Shown here: positions 48,661 to 60,900 of the stretch, piece by piece
Layout of the letters: each line of letters opens with the position of its first letter
How positions within the stretch are numbered: position 1 is the stretch's first letter
Origin: Entrophospora sp. SA101
Taxonomy: Eukaryota > Glomeromycota > Glomeromycetes > Entrophosporales > Entrophosporaceae
Length of the DNA stretch: 64,000 nucleotides
Assembly (NCBI GenBank): GCA_958430865.1
Contig: CAUDNR010001680.1
Location: 1-64,000 of the forward strand
Direction: 5' to 3'
Notes under the pieces: generated by a model
Databases searched by the model: none
The model's input: only the letters and a program-made list of their open reading frames with translations
Told to the model about the DNA's origin: nothing
Position numbers and translations under genes: made by a program

Positions 48661-50817
48661 ACAAATTTGGGGTTTTCGCGCGGGTTTGGAAGTTTCGTAC
48701 ATAGTGTGCGGATTGCCTATAATCAAAAGCTTGCTTATAATTTAAGCATGCGTACAAACCGGTTCGAATTATAATCAAAAACTTTTTATTCGAATATTCT
48801 ATGGTTCGATTCAAACCAACTATAGATGGGTGTCTAATTGTTTTTGGGGTAGTTGTCAAAATAGTATTTAGACAAAATTTAATACAAATAGTAATGGTTT
48901 GTTTTAAATACGACTAAAAGTCACGTGGATATATATCAAAATCCAAAAAGTCGGTAAATTATCCATTAAAAATTCGTTTTGGATAATCATGGTCTCAATT
49001 GTCTAAATATATAAAAATTAATTATATTTTGGACATTACTCATCTATAGAACCAACTATGTGATTCGAATTACATGGACAAAAGTTAAGCAATGATCACA
49101 CAACAATAATTTTGCAGCCTAAGTTCTCAAAATTATATATGCAAAGTTTTGTTTCTCTAACATTTTATTAAATTATTAATAATTAAAAAATAGGCAAAGT
49201 ACCGAAAAAATCAATTAATTAATATACATTTTGAATAAACACTAAATTTTTTCCAAACAAGCATAATTTTTAATAAACGAAATAATCAGTCTTTATAAAA
49301 AAAAGAGTGCCCAACTACAATATATCTAGAATTCTTGGTATCCATAGAACAACAATATTTTATATCATTAAAAAATATATTTATAAAAAGATCTTACACA
49401 AAAATCAAATTGCTCGTCCTGAATTAATAAGCAAAAAACACGAGGAAAAAGAGACATCTTTACACTGAAAATCTTTACTAAAGAGCAACAAATATTCGAA
49501 TAATTTTAATAGTTCATTTTGAATATTTTATGGTTTGTACAATTCGAATATTTGATGGTTTGTATATGGTTCGAACGTTCCATTCCAAAATTACCGGTTC
49601 GAATTTGTTTCGAACCCGAAGATTCGATTTGGCCAGTAAGCTCTAACAATGTCTTCTAATGAAGTTTTTACTGTACTAATATCATTTTCTGTCAACGCTG
49701 CCGGCATTAGGATTTGCAGCAGCAGTAATTCCACATTTAACAACGCAATTCCAAATATCCATTTCTTTCGATGGTGAATAATCTCTTTTTAATATTTTGA
49801 TTTTAATAAACTCTGGTGAAATCGTTTGATTGTAGAAACAATTACAATGGGTTTATATTAATGTTAATATTAATATGCGAAACAAAAATTTCAAAAATTC
49901 GTTATGACGCGAATTTAATACTATAATTATAATCCTCCGCGGAAAGGTTTGACTACCACATACGTACATATATGATATATGTAGATAAAAAATATTGAAT
50001 ATATATTATCATAATAAGTAAGATATGCCAAAAAATCCCAGATTATTTTTTATCGTTCAGATAGATTATGGATAATTAATTCCCTGTGTAGCGAGTGGTT
50101 TAAAATATTTTTTTTTAGGATGTTATTAGCGATTTCCAAATAAATTTAACTTTTTTAAATATCAAATTTAAAGGTTTATGACTCGGAAGAAAATTTCCAA
50201 ATCAAAAATTCCCTAAACATAAAGTTAAGGAGGAATTGGCACCTCGATTTCTAATTTAACCTTTCTGTAGAAAAACCCCCCACAGATTTGGAAAACATAC
50301 GCAATCGGATGATATTTTTTCTAAAGGGTTAAAACCTGATCATATTGAAAAGGTAGTCTTTATCATATGTCCATCTCCATCCTCCCCCAAAGAAGAAAAA
50401 GATGGTTTATAAAAATGAGGGATTACAGAAACATGTAATGTATAACCCACTATTTATGTAATGTATCACTATACAGTATAGTAATGTCGATAATACATAC
50501 TACTGATATATAATTTAATATATAGTTGGCTCGGTCTAAGGACCTCCTAAATTTTTCACAAATTTTAAAAAGTATAGAAGTCACTTTCTATCCTACCTTT
50601 TAAAAAAATAGCGTTGTTAGTTGATATAATAGGCCTTTAGTTTTAATGTAATAACGAGATTTCTCAAAAAATCATTTGGTATAGAGTTCTATTCTTTTTT
50701 AGTACATGTATTTTACTATAGTGCAAGACACCTAGTCCTACAATTTTCTGCGCCACAGGAGATTGTCAAGCGCGGAATTTTATCAGATATAAGTATGTAA
50801 CAATTAATATAATTATA
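48661..50817. other. Repeat-derived intergenic region
   Basis: No intact gene. Inverted GGTTCGAA-rich segments near 48755-48815 and 49545-49625 may be ends of a degraded element. A BACK-domain fragment lies at 49682-49842 (separate entry). The rest is AT-rich. Confidence 0.35.
49682..49842 (-). pseudogene. BACK-domain fragment of a BTB-TLDc/Kelch-type protein
   Basis: The minus strand reads ISPEFIKIKILKRDYSPSKE, MDIWNCVVKCGI, then AAANPNAGSVDRK and a stop. The pattern LKRDDL..EIxIWDYVIKWGIAQNP is characteristic of the BACK domain in the very large BTB-TLDc families of arbuscular mycorrhizal fungi. No BTB domain is found upstream and no TLDc downstream. The family assignment rests on this one motif. 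Confidence 0.45.
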
Positions 50818-51292
50818 CAGTCGAACCCTCGTTTCAACGGATTTTTGGTTTTACCCCTTGATTTTATTAAAGTACTAATCGCGTTACAACGGATTCACGT
50901 GATATAGATTTTATAAAAAAAAACACATTACTATGTTAAGATTAATTCATTGCTAAATAATAATATAAACAAATTGAATAATTCTCATGAATAATTCTCA
51001 CATTACTATTACTAAATAATAATATTAATCAAAATTTTCCATATTTCTAAATAATGATTTTACACAAATAATTAAACACACATTACTAAATAATAATATT
51101 AATCAAATTTTTCATATTTCTAAATAATGATTTTACATGAATAATTAAACACACATCACTAAATAATAATATTAATCAAATTTTCCATATTTCTAAATTG
51201 ATAATAAATAAATATCTTCTAATAATTCTACATAATCAACATTTTCTTTGATTTCTTTAAATTAATAAATCTCTAAATTCTACAAAATTAAA
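50818..51292. mobile_element. 5' end of a pogo/Tigger-like DNA transposon
   Basis: After a TA dinucleotide (50816-50817) the sequence CAGTCGAACCCTCGTTTCAA begins, then CGGA, with a second GTTACAACGGATT block about 60 bp later. This is the form of pogo/Tigger terminal repeats (CAGT.GAACC...CGGA). No matching inverted end was found in the window. The first short ORF downstream starts at 51293. Confidence 0.5.
51012..51200. repeat. 73-bp tandem repeat, 2.5 units
   Basis: CTAAATAATAATATTAATCA begins units at 51012, 51086 and 51159 (period 73-74 bp), each continuing ...CATATTTCTAAATAATGATT and ...ATAATTAAACACACAT; the third is partial. The second genomic copy of this region (from 54096) has about 1.5 units. 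Confidence 0.85.
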
Positions 51293-52888
51293 ATGTCTCA
51301 ACAACTATCTTCTTCTTCCAAAAAATGTGAAAAAGCTTTTGAAACTGCTTTTAATTTTCTTGAACAAAATAATATACAAGCAGATTATAATGAATTAAAA
51401 GCTTTAAAATCATTGAAAAAAAAACAATAAAATCATATAGTATTCAAAATTCAATACAACAAACGTTACTAGTTTTTTCAGTAAATAATTGACTATTAAT
51501 TAGCATTTAATTTTTTGTAAATTATATCAAGTATTGTATTAAGTATTATTTATTATTATTAAAATTTTCCTGTTGATCCTGTAGATCATTACTAAATTTA
51601 GACTAATCTACAACAATCATCTCTAAATTTGGCAGTAAGGTAAGTTAGCTTTAATGAGAGAACAAACAAGTATATAGATTGATTGTATATGACAATAGTG
51701 TAAATAGTTGTTTAATTTATTATATTAAAATTTATCATTTTTGGGAAATACCTTAAATACCCTTTAAAGGATTTTAGAAATTTGGCCACATGGAGCAGCA
51801 ATAGGAGGTTGCCGACCATGCAGTATAATAAATAATGTTGATCATACATACATATACATAACAAATATATGTATGTATGTGTATAATAGGATTTTTTATT
51901 GTTTGTTGTACATAAATGTAATTGATTATGCATTATTATTATATTAAATGAGTTTTTAAACAATCATATAAAAACATGATATCAAAGTACTCGTGTGAAT
52001 GAATTATCTAATAAAATCAAATTTATCAAAGTTTGTATTAACATGATTTTTCTTACTGATATATAATGTTTTTGTCCATTTTTGGTATTAAAGGAAAAGG
52101 TTTATAGAATTTTTTGGTCTTATTTGATAAATAATCGTGTAACCTTCGGATTCTTCTCTTTAACATTATACACTTTGGGAACTTGGAGGTTGAAAACGAG
52201 GTAGACGTACTGAGCAAAAAAAAGTTTATTTTATATATATAATCAATTTAAATAAACTTTACATTACATTTATTATGAATAGTGCGAAGGTAGCTTTTTG
52301 GTCAACCTCGGTTATTTTACGTTTATAGCCAAGTTTCAAGATTCGATTAAAAATTCAATTGTCACACAATAAGTATTATTCCGTGCAAAAATCAACTGTA
52401 TCATTTATGTTGTCAACAAATCATTATTTTAAAAATGACGGGGGATGTAAAATATAATTTTTTTGTTGATCTTTTATAAAATTTCTTCGCGTTCTATTTC
52501 CATATCCACCCAAATATCAAGATCAATCTTTGAAATGGATTGGTTTAAAGATGTCAAAATGTATCGTTGTTGATAAATAATTTCAACCAACCTGCAATAT
52601 TTTTTGTGTACATGTATGTATCAATAAATATAATACAATCAAGTAATTCAATTACAATATACCCTCGATTACATCATTAATTTTTTCAAGGATCATATAT
52701 TTGTTCTTCACTTGTTGCATAAGGAATTTGTCTGATCAACCTTTTGGTTGTTACATTGAATGGTTTTTTTGTAAATATTTAATATTTTGCTTAAAAAAGC
52801 AAATAAATAATCACATATTAAACATGACTTAAATACATAAATCAAGCGAGTTTTCCAATCCTTTTCAGAATCTAAATGATGTAATGCT
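51091..52888. repeat. Direct duplication, copy A (about 1.8 kb)
   Basis: Nearly identical to 54096-55892 at an offset of 3004-3005 bp, with only scattered single-base changes and indels. Identity stops abruptly on the left near the tandem-repeat block and on the right after GATGTAATGCT (52888). The 83-residue minus-strand ORF at 51712-51963 occurs identically in copy B (54716-54967), so it shows only recent duplication, not function. Confidence 0.92.
51293..51430 (+). CDS. Short ORF in the repeat, possible transposase N-terminal remnant
   Basis: 45 residues: MSQQLSSSSKKCEKAFETAF, NFLEQNNIQADYNELKALKS, LKKKQ. It has the look of a helix-rich N-terminus of a Tigger-type transposase and lies 475 bp inside the pogo-like end at 50818. 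The copy in the second repeat (54297) has lost one A in GAATTAAAAGC and stops at residue 37. It is probably not an independent gene. Confidence 0.3.
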   Translation: MSQQLSSSSKKCEKAFETAFNFLEQNNIQADYNELKALKSLKKKQ

Positions 52889-53778
52889 TTTTATTTTCTT
52901 CAAAATACTGATTTATTTTTGGCAAGTGACCACTTGTAATGTTTTTTTTGTATCTATCTACTGATTTGTAGGATACTGAAATACCAAGTCTTGACATCAC
53001 ATCTATACACTCTGTAGTAGCACCACATGAAAATAAATAAAGACCAATTTCTAATTGAAGAGAATTATTAAATTTATTCCTTAGGCCAGTCAACAAGTAG
53101 CAAAACCCAACAAGTGATTTTTTGGCATTGTCTATAGTATGTGTTGATCTATTAGAAGGTAAAAAGATATCAACTAATTCATCAAAAAAACCTTTTAATT
53201 TCATATCATGTTTCTCAATCATATCTTTAAATTTTTCAGGGTCTAACTCTATGTCTAAATTCAGCTGTCTTTGCCTTTGATACAATACTTGTGATAATAA
53301 TTTAATTTTTTCATTAAATTCATTTATTTTATTTTTTTTTGTAATCATTTAATTGTTTTTGGATTTCTTTTATTTTATTTATTAGGAGATCAAAATTTTC
53401 ATTTGACAAAGATACCTTATCTTTATGATTATTAATATTTATATCTGACCAATAATCAAAATTTTCTTCAACATTATCAGATGAATTTTCCAGAATATGA
53501 GATAATTTGGATTCTGTAGAATCATCATCATCAACAATAAAAATTTCCCCAAAGTCTCCTGACCGTCTTTTTTTATCATCGCCTCTATTTGGCACTACAA
53601 TTGATAAATAATGTGGATGACAAAGTTGATCACCAATCTTAAGGTAATTATAATCTTCATATGTTTTATGTTTTATAGCTTTGTTTTTAGAATCTTCAGT
53701 AAAAGTTCTAAATTTATTTGTATTAGGATCATTATTTTTACAGTTTTCAACTTTACATGGACCATAGTTTTGTCTCAT
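52870..53778 (-). pseudogene. Mobile-element protein, frameshifted and internally deleted
   Basis: Two overlapping minus-strand frames form one protein: 53778-53329 (MRQNYGPCKVENCKNN..., with a CxxxxC...CxxH zinc-type pattern ending LCHPHYLSIV) and 53348-52872 (starting in KKNKINEFNEKIKLL). They are joined by a one-base slip in a nine-A run near 53335. The second part, FCYLLTGLRNKFNNSLQLEI and VMSRLGISVSYKSVDRYKK, resembles the N-terminal region of DUF6589-like, element-borne proteins that are abundant in Glomeromycotina (by memory). At 52888 the frame runs straight into the repeat (QYFEENKK|HYII stop), a deletion junction. Confidence 0.5.
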
Positions 53779-54095
53779 TTTAAAACAATTTATTTTTTTT
53801 ATTTTATTTAATATGTTAAATTTAAGTTTTTATGAAAATCTAATTGAATTTTTCAGTGGTTTTTTATCTCATTTTGAAATATGCATTTAATTAATAGAAA
53901 TTAATTGATTTTGTAAGTTTAAATTGTTTTGTTTAACAAATATAAATGTGAATTATATTATACGCGTTTATTAAAAATTTTTTTTGGCAATGATATTCAA
54001 GCCAATAAGATTCGATTTTTGTGTGATATTTCGAAGAGAGATCATCACAAAAATTAGCCAATGAAATCAAATGTCCACTATGCTATCCCTGACTG
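53779..54095. other. Spacer between repeat copies
   Basis: AT-rich; the 5' flank of the element protein and the left boundary of copy B. No gene or TIR identified. Confidence 0.35.
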
Positions 54096-55892
54096 TAATA
54101 ATATCAATCAAATTTTTCATATTTCTAAATAATGATTTTACACGAATAATTAAACACATATCACTAAATAATAATATTAATCAAATTTTACATATTTCTA
54201 AATTGATAATAAATAAATATCTTCTAATAATTCTACATAATCAACATTTTCTTTGATTCTTTAAATTAATAAATCTCTAAATTCTACGAAATTAAAATGT
54301 CTCAACAACTATCTTCTTCTTCCAAAAAATGTGAAAAAGCTTTTGAAACTGCTTTTAATTTTCTTGAACAAAATAATATACAAGCAGATTATAATGAATT
54401 AAAGCTTTAAAATCATTGAAAAAAAAACAATAAATCATATAGTATTCAAAATTCAATACAAACAAACGTTACTAGTTTTTTTCAGTAAATAATTGACTAT
54501 TAATTAGCATTTAATTTTTTGTAAATTATATCAAGTATTGTATTAAGTATTATTTATTATTATTAAAATTTTCCTGTTGATCCTGTAGATCATTACTAAA
54601 TTTAGACTAATCTACAACAATCATCTCTAAATTTGGCAGTAAGGTAAGTTAGCTTTAATGAGAGAACAAACAAGTATATAGATTGATTGTATATGACAAT
54701 AGTGTAAATAGTTGTTTAATTTATTATATTAAAATTTATCATTTTTGGGAAATACCTTAAATACCCTTTAAAGGATTTTAGAAATTTGGCCACATGGAGC
54801 AGCAATAGGAGGTTGCCGACCATGCAGTATAATAAATAATGTTGATCATACATACATATACATAACAAATATATGTATGTATGTGTATAATAGGATTTTT
54901 TATTGTTTGTTGTACATAAATGTAATTGATTATGCATTATTATTATATTAAATGAGTTTTTAAACAATCATATAAAAACATGATATCAAAGTACTCGTGT
55001 GAATGAATTATCTAATAAAATCAAATTTATCAAAGTTTGTATTAACATGATTTTTCTTACTGATATATAATGTTTTTGTCCATTTTTGGTATTAAAGGAA
55101 AAGGTTTATAGAATTTTTTGGTCTTATTTGATAAATAATCGTGTAACCTTCGGATTCTTCTCTTTAACATTATACACTTTGGGAACTTGGAGGTTGAAAA
55201 CGAGGTAGACGTACTGAGCAAAAAAAAGTTTATTTTATATATATAATCAATTTAAATAAACTTTACATTACATTTATTATGAATAGTGCGAAGGTAGCTT
55301 TTTGGTCAACCTCGGTTATTTTACGTTTATAGCCAAGTTTCAAGATTCGATTAAAAATTCAATTGTCACACAATAAGTATTATTCCGTGCAAAAATCAAC
55401 TGTATCATTTATGTTGTCAACAAATCATTATTTTAAAAATGACGGGGGATGTAAAATATAATTTTTTTGTTGATCTTTTATAAAATTTCTTCGCGTTCTA
55501 TTTCCATATCCACCCAAATATCAAGATCAATCTTTGAAATGGATTGGTTTAAAGATGTCAAAATGTATCGTTGTTGATAAATAATTTCAACCAACCTGCA
55601 ATATTTTTTGTGTACATGTATGTATCAATAAATATAATACAATCAAGTAATTCAATTACAATATACCCTCGATTACATCATTAATTTTTTCAAGGATCAT
55701 ATATTTGTTCTTCACTTGTTGCATAAGGAATTTGTCTGATCAACCTTTTGGTTGTTACATTGAATGGTTTTTTTGTAAATATTTAATATTTTGCTTAAAA
55801 AAGCAAATAAATAATCACATATTAAACATGACTTAAATACATAAATCAAGCGAGTTTTCCAATCCTTTTCAGAATCTAAATGATGTAATGCT
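54096..55892. repeat. Direct duplication, copy B (about 1.8 kb)
   Basis: Counterpart of 51091-52888 in the same orientation. Unlike copy A, the sequence continues to the right into an uninterrupted element ORF (55712-56107), so B keeps the original context at this end. Confidence 0.92.
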
Positions 55893-56107
55893 AGTCCTAA
55901 GAATTTAGCGTGTGCAGCATCTAAATCTGATAATGTCCAACCGATGCCTTCTTTATGAAAGTGGTAAAATTTGAACGATTTCCCATTAACTTCTTCAATT
56001 ACATCAAAATTGATAAAATAAGCGTCTGTATCCACCATTGTAAAAATGTTTGTAAAAACTCGACAAAGTGATGGTGATTTAAGATAAGAGTTAAAATTTT
56101 TGATCAA
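55712..56107 (-). pseudogene. C-terminal part of a mobile-element protein
   Basis: A minus-strand frame from 56107: MVDTDAYFINFDVIEEVNGK, FKFYHFHKEGIGWTLSDLDA, AHAKFLGLALHHLDSEKDW, LIYVFKSCLIC. The segment DLDxAxAKxLGLALHxLDxxKDWxxxLIYxFKSC matches a transposase-like region (MULE/RNase H type) that I remember as highly repeated in these fungi. It is truncated at the 5' side near 56110, runs into AT-rich sequence at its 3' side and lacks the catalytic N-terminal part. Confidence 0.5.
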
Positions 56108-56129
56108 TAAAATCTTTCCTAGTATCTAA

Positions 56130-56704
56130 TATACAAATCAACTTGAAAAAAATCACTTACTTCAATGATACACTGGATCATATGTATTGATTTCAAATTC
56201 ATTGATTTCACTCGCCTTTTACTCTTTTAAAACTTACATCTACTCGTATCCATTTCAAGTTGATAATTTTTCCATCCGCCAATATCAAAATGAAGTAGCT
56301 AGATATTCTATGGGAAAGTTGTGTATATTATTCAGTTTATTAGTAAGAATCATTGGTGAACCTTTGAGTGAAAAGTTGTATTATACTTTAGCCCTGCCAG
56401 ATAAATTTTTTTGTATGTGCAGCTAGAAAAAAAATCCAAAAGTTATTGATATATATTAATATATATATTGCTTGAATTGAAAAAAAAATTTTTTACTTTG
56501 AGAATGTAAAGATTAGTGCTTCCGCAGCAAGTTCACTAAATTCATAGACGGATCATCAATTAAAACTTCAGCATAAGAGAGAATCTTGTTCATATTGATA
56601 TTAGAAGACTCCATGGTAAAAAACAAAATGTCATCAAAACAAACATTTTGTAAATGTATGTATGATCGACTACTGTGATACATAGCTTACTATACTCTAT
56701 AAAA
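56130..56704. other. Intergenic region
   Basis: A plus-strand ORF at 56187-56426 (79 residues) has no domain; TTTAGCCCTGCCAGAT near 56388 resembles TTAGCCCTGCCGAT at 60930 and may mark element ends. Upstream exons of the next gene could lie here but none can be shown. Confidence 0.3.
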
Positions 56705-57952
56705 ATGAAATATCGATACTTATTTAAAGAAGAAAAACAGTTGGAAAGTGCACTTGAAGTTGATAAAAATGAAACTGACAATGTAAAAAAAGTCATTATT
56801 TTATTGAAATGCAAAGTTTCTATAAATTAATAATAAAAATTTCTTTTTGATTGAATTAGATTTATGAAGAGTTAATGAGTATTGGGTTTGATAGCTTGGA
56901 TGCATCAATAGGTAGTGTGGAATTACATGAAAGATTAAATATAAATGATGATTTTTTAAAGGTAACTAAATATAATCCTATAATAATATAATGATGGTGA
57001 TAAAGTAATAATAATAATATGATGACGATAATACAAAAATAATATAATAATGATGATAGGAAGCATTAAAAACTATTGACATTAAAGATTCAAATGCAAT
57101 GAATTTAAAACATCCAATAATTCCAAAGCATATAAAATCTTCAACTATATCAACAACTTCTTCTTCTCCACCACCACCTTCTTCTTCTTCTTCAATCAAT
57201 AATAATAGCATTCAAAAATATACAACAAGCAAAAAAAAAGAAAAAGCTCCATTGTTATTGAATAATAATTCATCGTCATTACCATCACCATCACCATCAT
57301 CACCATCATCATCATCAAATCAGAAATCTGCCAAAGTAATTAGAATCACTGGACCACATTCTAATTCAAATTTAAAAGGTGATTTTTTTTAAATTGTTTA
57401 GTTTTTAGATTTTTAATAATAATATATTTATTAAAAAATGATAACAATAATTTATTAATTAATTAATTAATTAATTAATTAAACAGTTACTCCCAATAAA
57501 TCTGCTACTGCTAAAACCAATATCATTAGTAGTAGTAGTAGTAGTAGTAATTTAGCAAAAAAATCACCTATAGATATTAGTAAAGATGTTGGTGATAATA
57601 TAATATATGCAACTACAAAAACTACAGCAAAATCAACGATATCAGCAAAATCAACAAAATCAGCAAAATCAGCAAAACCATCAATATCATCAAATGAAAA
57701 AGACGTTGATGATATTGACGATTTCTTGAGATCACTTGACAATGGTAAATATAAGACTATTTATCTTGTTATTTATGTATTATTTAGATTTTTTTTATTG
57801 TAGAGATAATCTTAATTCTAATAAAAATTATTATTAATTAAGAACCACAAACTGCAAAACCAAGTATAAAAAATATCGGTAAAAAGAAAATCAACACAAT
57901 AGTTAATAATAAAGATGACGATGAAAATTGGTTAGATGATATTCTAAAGTGA
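56705..57952 (+). CDS. Ser/Lys-rich acidic-tailed protein, possibly Aven-like
   Basis: Five in-phase exons: MKYRYLFKEEKQLESALEVD from 56705; IYEELMSIGFDSLDASIGSV and ELHERLNINDDFLK; EALKTIDIKDSNAMNLKHPI followed by Ser/Pro runs; VTPNKSATAKTN with a Ser run and (AKST/SAK) repeats; and EPQTAKPSIKNIGKKK to ENWLDDILK, stop 57950-57952. The C-terminus holds two short acidic helices, DVDDIDDFLRSLDN and DDDENWLDDILK. Cell-death regulator Aven has a comparable plan (an FxFxxEKxW segment, a short leucine-rich stretch, then EEELEDWLDSM at the very end), so an Aven relative is possible. The match is weak and the middle is low complexity. The start could lie in an upstream exon. The gene structure is better supported than the function. 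Confidence 0.55.
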
Positions 57953-60900
57953 TAATTGAATTAGACGTTTTATTAAGCAAAATGATGTCATTTGGGGACA
58001 CCCCTCTTTAGTATTAGTATTAAATTTAGGATTCAAAATTCCGAAAAATTTCAAAGAGTGGGAAAAATCAGATGAAAAATTAAAAACCTTGCTTTCTGAT
58101 CCTTCAATACTGACAACTAAAGGCTCCAAGCGGTTCGGATTCGGCTTTTCCCGGTTCGGATTTCGGCTTAATTCGAGTTATTGAAAAAGGAAATGTTTTG
58201 ACATTTTGAGCGTTGTGCAAACTTTAAAATTAAATAAAAAAAGAAACCATTGCACAAACCAATATTGCCCACCAATTTAAAGAGTTGAAGTTTTCCTTAT
58301 ATTAAGAAAAATAATCGGTTTTAATAATTCGTCGTCGTTTAACACATTTAATACACAAAGCCTTTTGTTTGTCTACTTGCTCATAACAACTACAGCTAGA
58401 ACGTGACGTCATTTTGTTGTCCTTGCGTGATCTTACATATTGTAAACTTCAAAGCCGTAAATTTTTAAACTTTTGAAGATGTATTCTATATTATTAAAGT
58501 AACGTTCAATTTTCCCATTAATTCTGTTATTGCAAGTTTCTTCTTTGTGATCTTGCGGATCTTGCGAGTTCTTGTGGTCTTTTATCGCTAGTTTCTACAT
58601 TACGAACTTTCTTAAGCAAATTGATTTTTTCTTTACAAATTTGTGCACATAATTCAAAATTATGCGCAGATAAATTTTGACCCTGGCGCAAGCAATATAA
58701 AATTTTTTTATTTTATTATTATACACAGGAAAGGTATATGTTTATGATCTTTATCTATTACTACCAAATCAATGCTCCAACTAAACTCGGTTTGTTAAGT
58801 AGCATATTTGATTAAAAGAATCAATCGGGAAAGTCCATTGTTTTCGGAAATCTGCATCCTGATCTTGGCGCATTAGAATTAATATATATTTGAACAAATG
58901 AACACTAATATTTCAAATATTTATTAGTTTTATTTATACCTTATCTCATCTTTATGTATCATAAAGGATAAGTTTCTTCCTAAACAATCGAATAAATGTT
59001 TGCCGCAGAGACCAGTTCTTATTTACACGCCTTCTGAGCAAATACGCGATTATTAGAGATAACTTCTACCTTCTTGAACCGATAAAGCATGATTGACCAA
59101 TTGATCTCACGGAGTTGATACAATAAAAATTTATGGTGGCTGACTGGGTTGAATGTGAAAGACTTGTTTGACACCTAACCATATGCGCTGATTTTGTTTG
59201 AACCCTAAAATTCAGTACGGGTATGGACCCATTGGTTTTGAGGTGGGTACATTTTGACGGGTTGTTGAATGTTAAAATAGTTTTTTTTAGCAGAGCAAAT
59301 AAATTTTTTTTTAGGGTTAATTATCATTCTACTGACCAGTTTACACATTAAAAATACTTGTGTTTAACGTCTAGACACAATAAGAAATAATAATAAGGTT
59401 TGAAAAAAGGGTCCAAAAAATCAAATCGGCTGATATGCCTATTCTTGATCCCAAATAACGAGTAAATATTATCTGATTTATACAAATTAAGTCATGTGAT
59501 TGATCCAAGGAATAATTTTATCCATTTAACTAAATTTTTTGAGCTTGGTTGCGTAAATTTACGCAAGCTTTAAAATTTCCTGATAACGATATGGAGTGCA
59601 TGGTTGGATAGGAACTCAACCATTAAAAATTTTCCAGTACCATTTGGATGAAACACTTATCCTGCGAGGATTCATCAAGGTTTATTTCCTAATGTTGCTA
59701 TTTTTAGGATCTTGACTGTCATCGACAAACTAATCAATTCAGTAACTTGGGGGCTCCGACCTTTTAATACGGATAATTTTTAAGATTATTTCATCTTTCC
59801 AGGGCATTATGTCTTTAAAATTTCTTTTTGCATGGCCTTAGTATTTGGTTTATTTATTATATTATGAAAAATATTCACAACTCAAATGTCTTTACTGCTT
59901 AATAAAAAATAATCAGTAAAAAAGGGCATAAATTTGTTGACAAGAAAATCATGGATGTATAAGAAGTATGTGTGACTGTGCGTAGTTATTATTATTCGAT
60001 CTGAATCGAATTCTTTTGAAATATAATTCTATAATAATTTAGGAAACAGAATCACTTGCCGAATTCAAGAATTATTTGTATGAACATAAAATTATCAAAA
60101 TAAATGACGTTATGAACAGCTCACTATATCGTGGAACGCAAGTACGCAGAAATGTTTTTGAGCCCATTGTAACTTGCTGCATCTGGAAATAAAGCAACGT
60201 GCTGTATGTTAAATTGAAAATTCTAATTGTGTCAATCATTTAAAGGGGAAAAGGACCTAAAGGTTGCACGATTCCTTTTGTCAACCAAACCTCACCACAA
60301 GACGATGATCATGGAATATACGTAGCTGTAGGATAATTACATTTCGTCATTAACATCTAAAATATTTTTTCTAATGATTACAATGTGATTTACAACGTAT
60401 TTATTGATATTAGCAAGAATTGGATGAGAAAATTTAAAAGAGGCCCTTGATAATAGTAGAGGATGATGGGGGATACGATTACGCACAATCCCTGTTACGC
60501 TGCGGGTGAATTTACTTTAAAAAAAAAAAGAAGATAATTTCAAATTACTAAAATTGTTAAAAAGAAAAAAAGAAAATGCATTAATATATACTTGGAACAC
60601 AAAAACTATATTTTATTTGCTTTGTTTATAAAAATCTTTATGAAGAATGTTGATTGTGTGTATTCATGAAATACATATTCATTAAAGGGGTTACATGTAT
60701 TAAAATCAGACGACCAACACACGATTGATGCCTAAATTATTCAAATTATACAGTATCTCGGCGATCAATTAATAACCCGTGATTCCCAATCAGGGAATTT
60801 CAATATAAATCGAGGCACATTTACTAATTAAAAGAAATGATTGACTGAATGCGTTTGTTAAATTGTTATGTAACATACCAAATTTATATCACACATAAAA

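Noticed and set aside
48755..49625. GGTTCGAA words resembling tRNA T-loops
   Set aside because: No cloverleaf can be drawn around them; more likely repeat-element ends.
51712..51963. 83-residue ORF repeated exactly at 54716-54967
   Set aside because: Identity is explained by the recent duplication; no domain, and it contains a TATGTATGTATG microsatellite.
57479..57742. Minus-strand ORF with FADFADFVDFADIVDF repeats
   Set aside because: Antisense image of the Ser/AKS repeats in the plus-strand gene 56705-57952.
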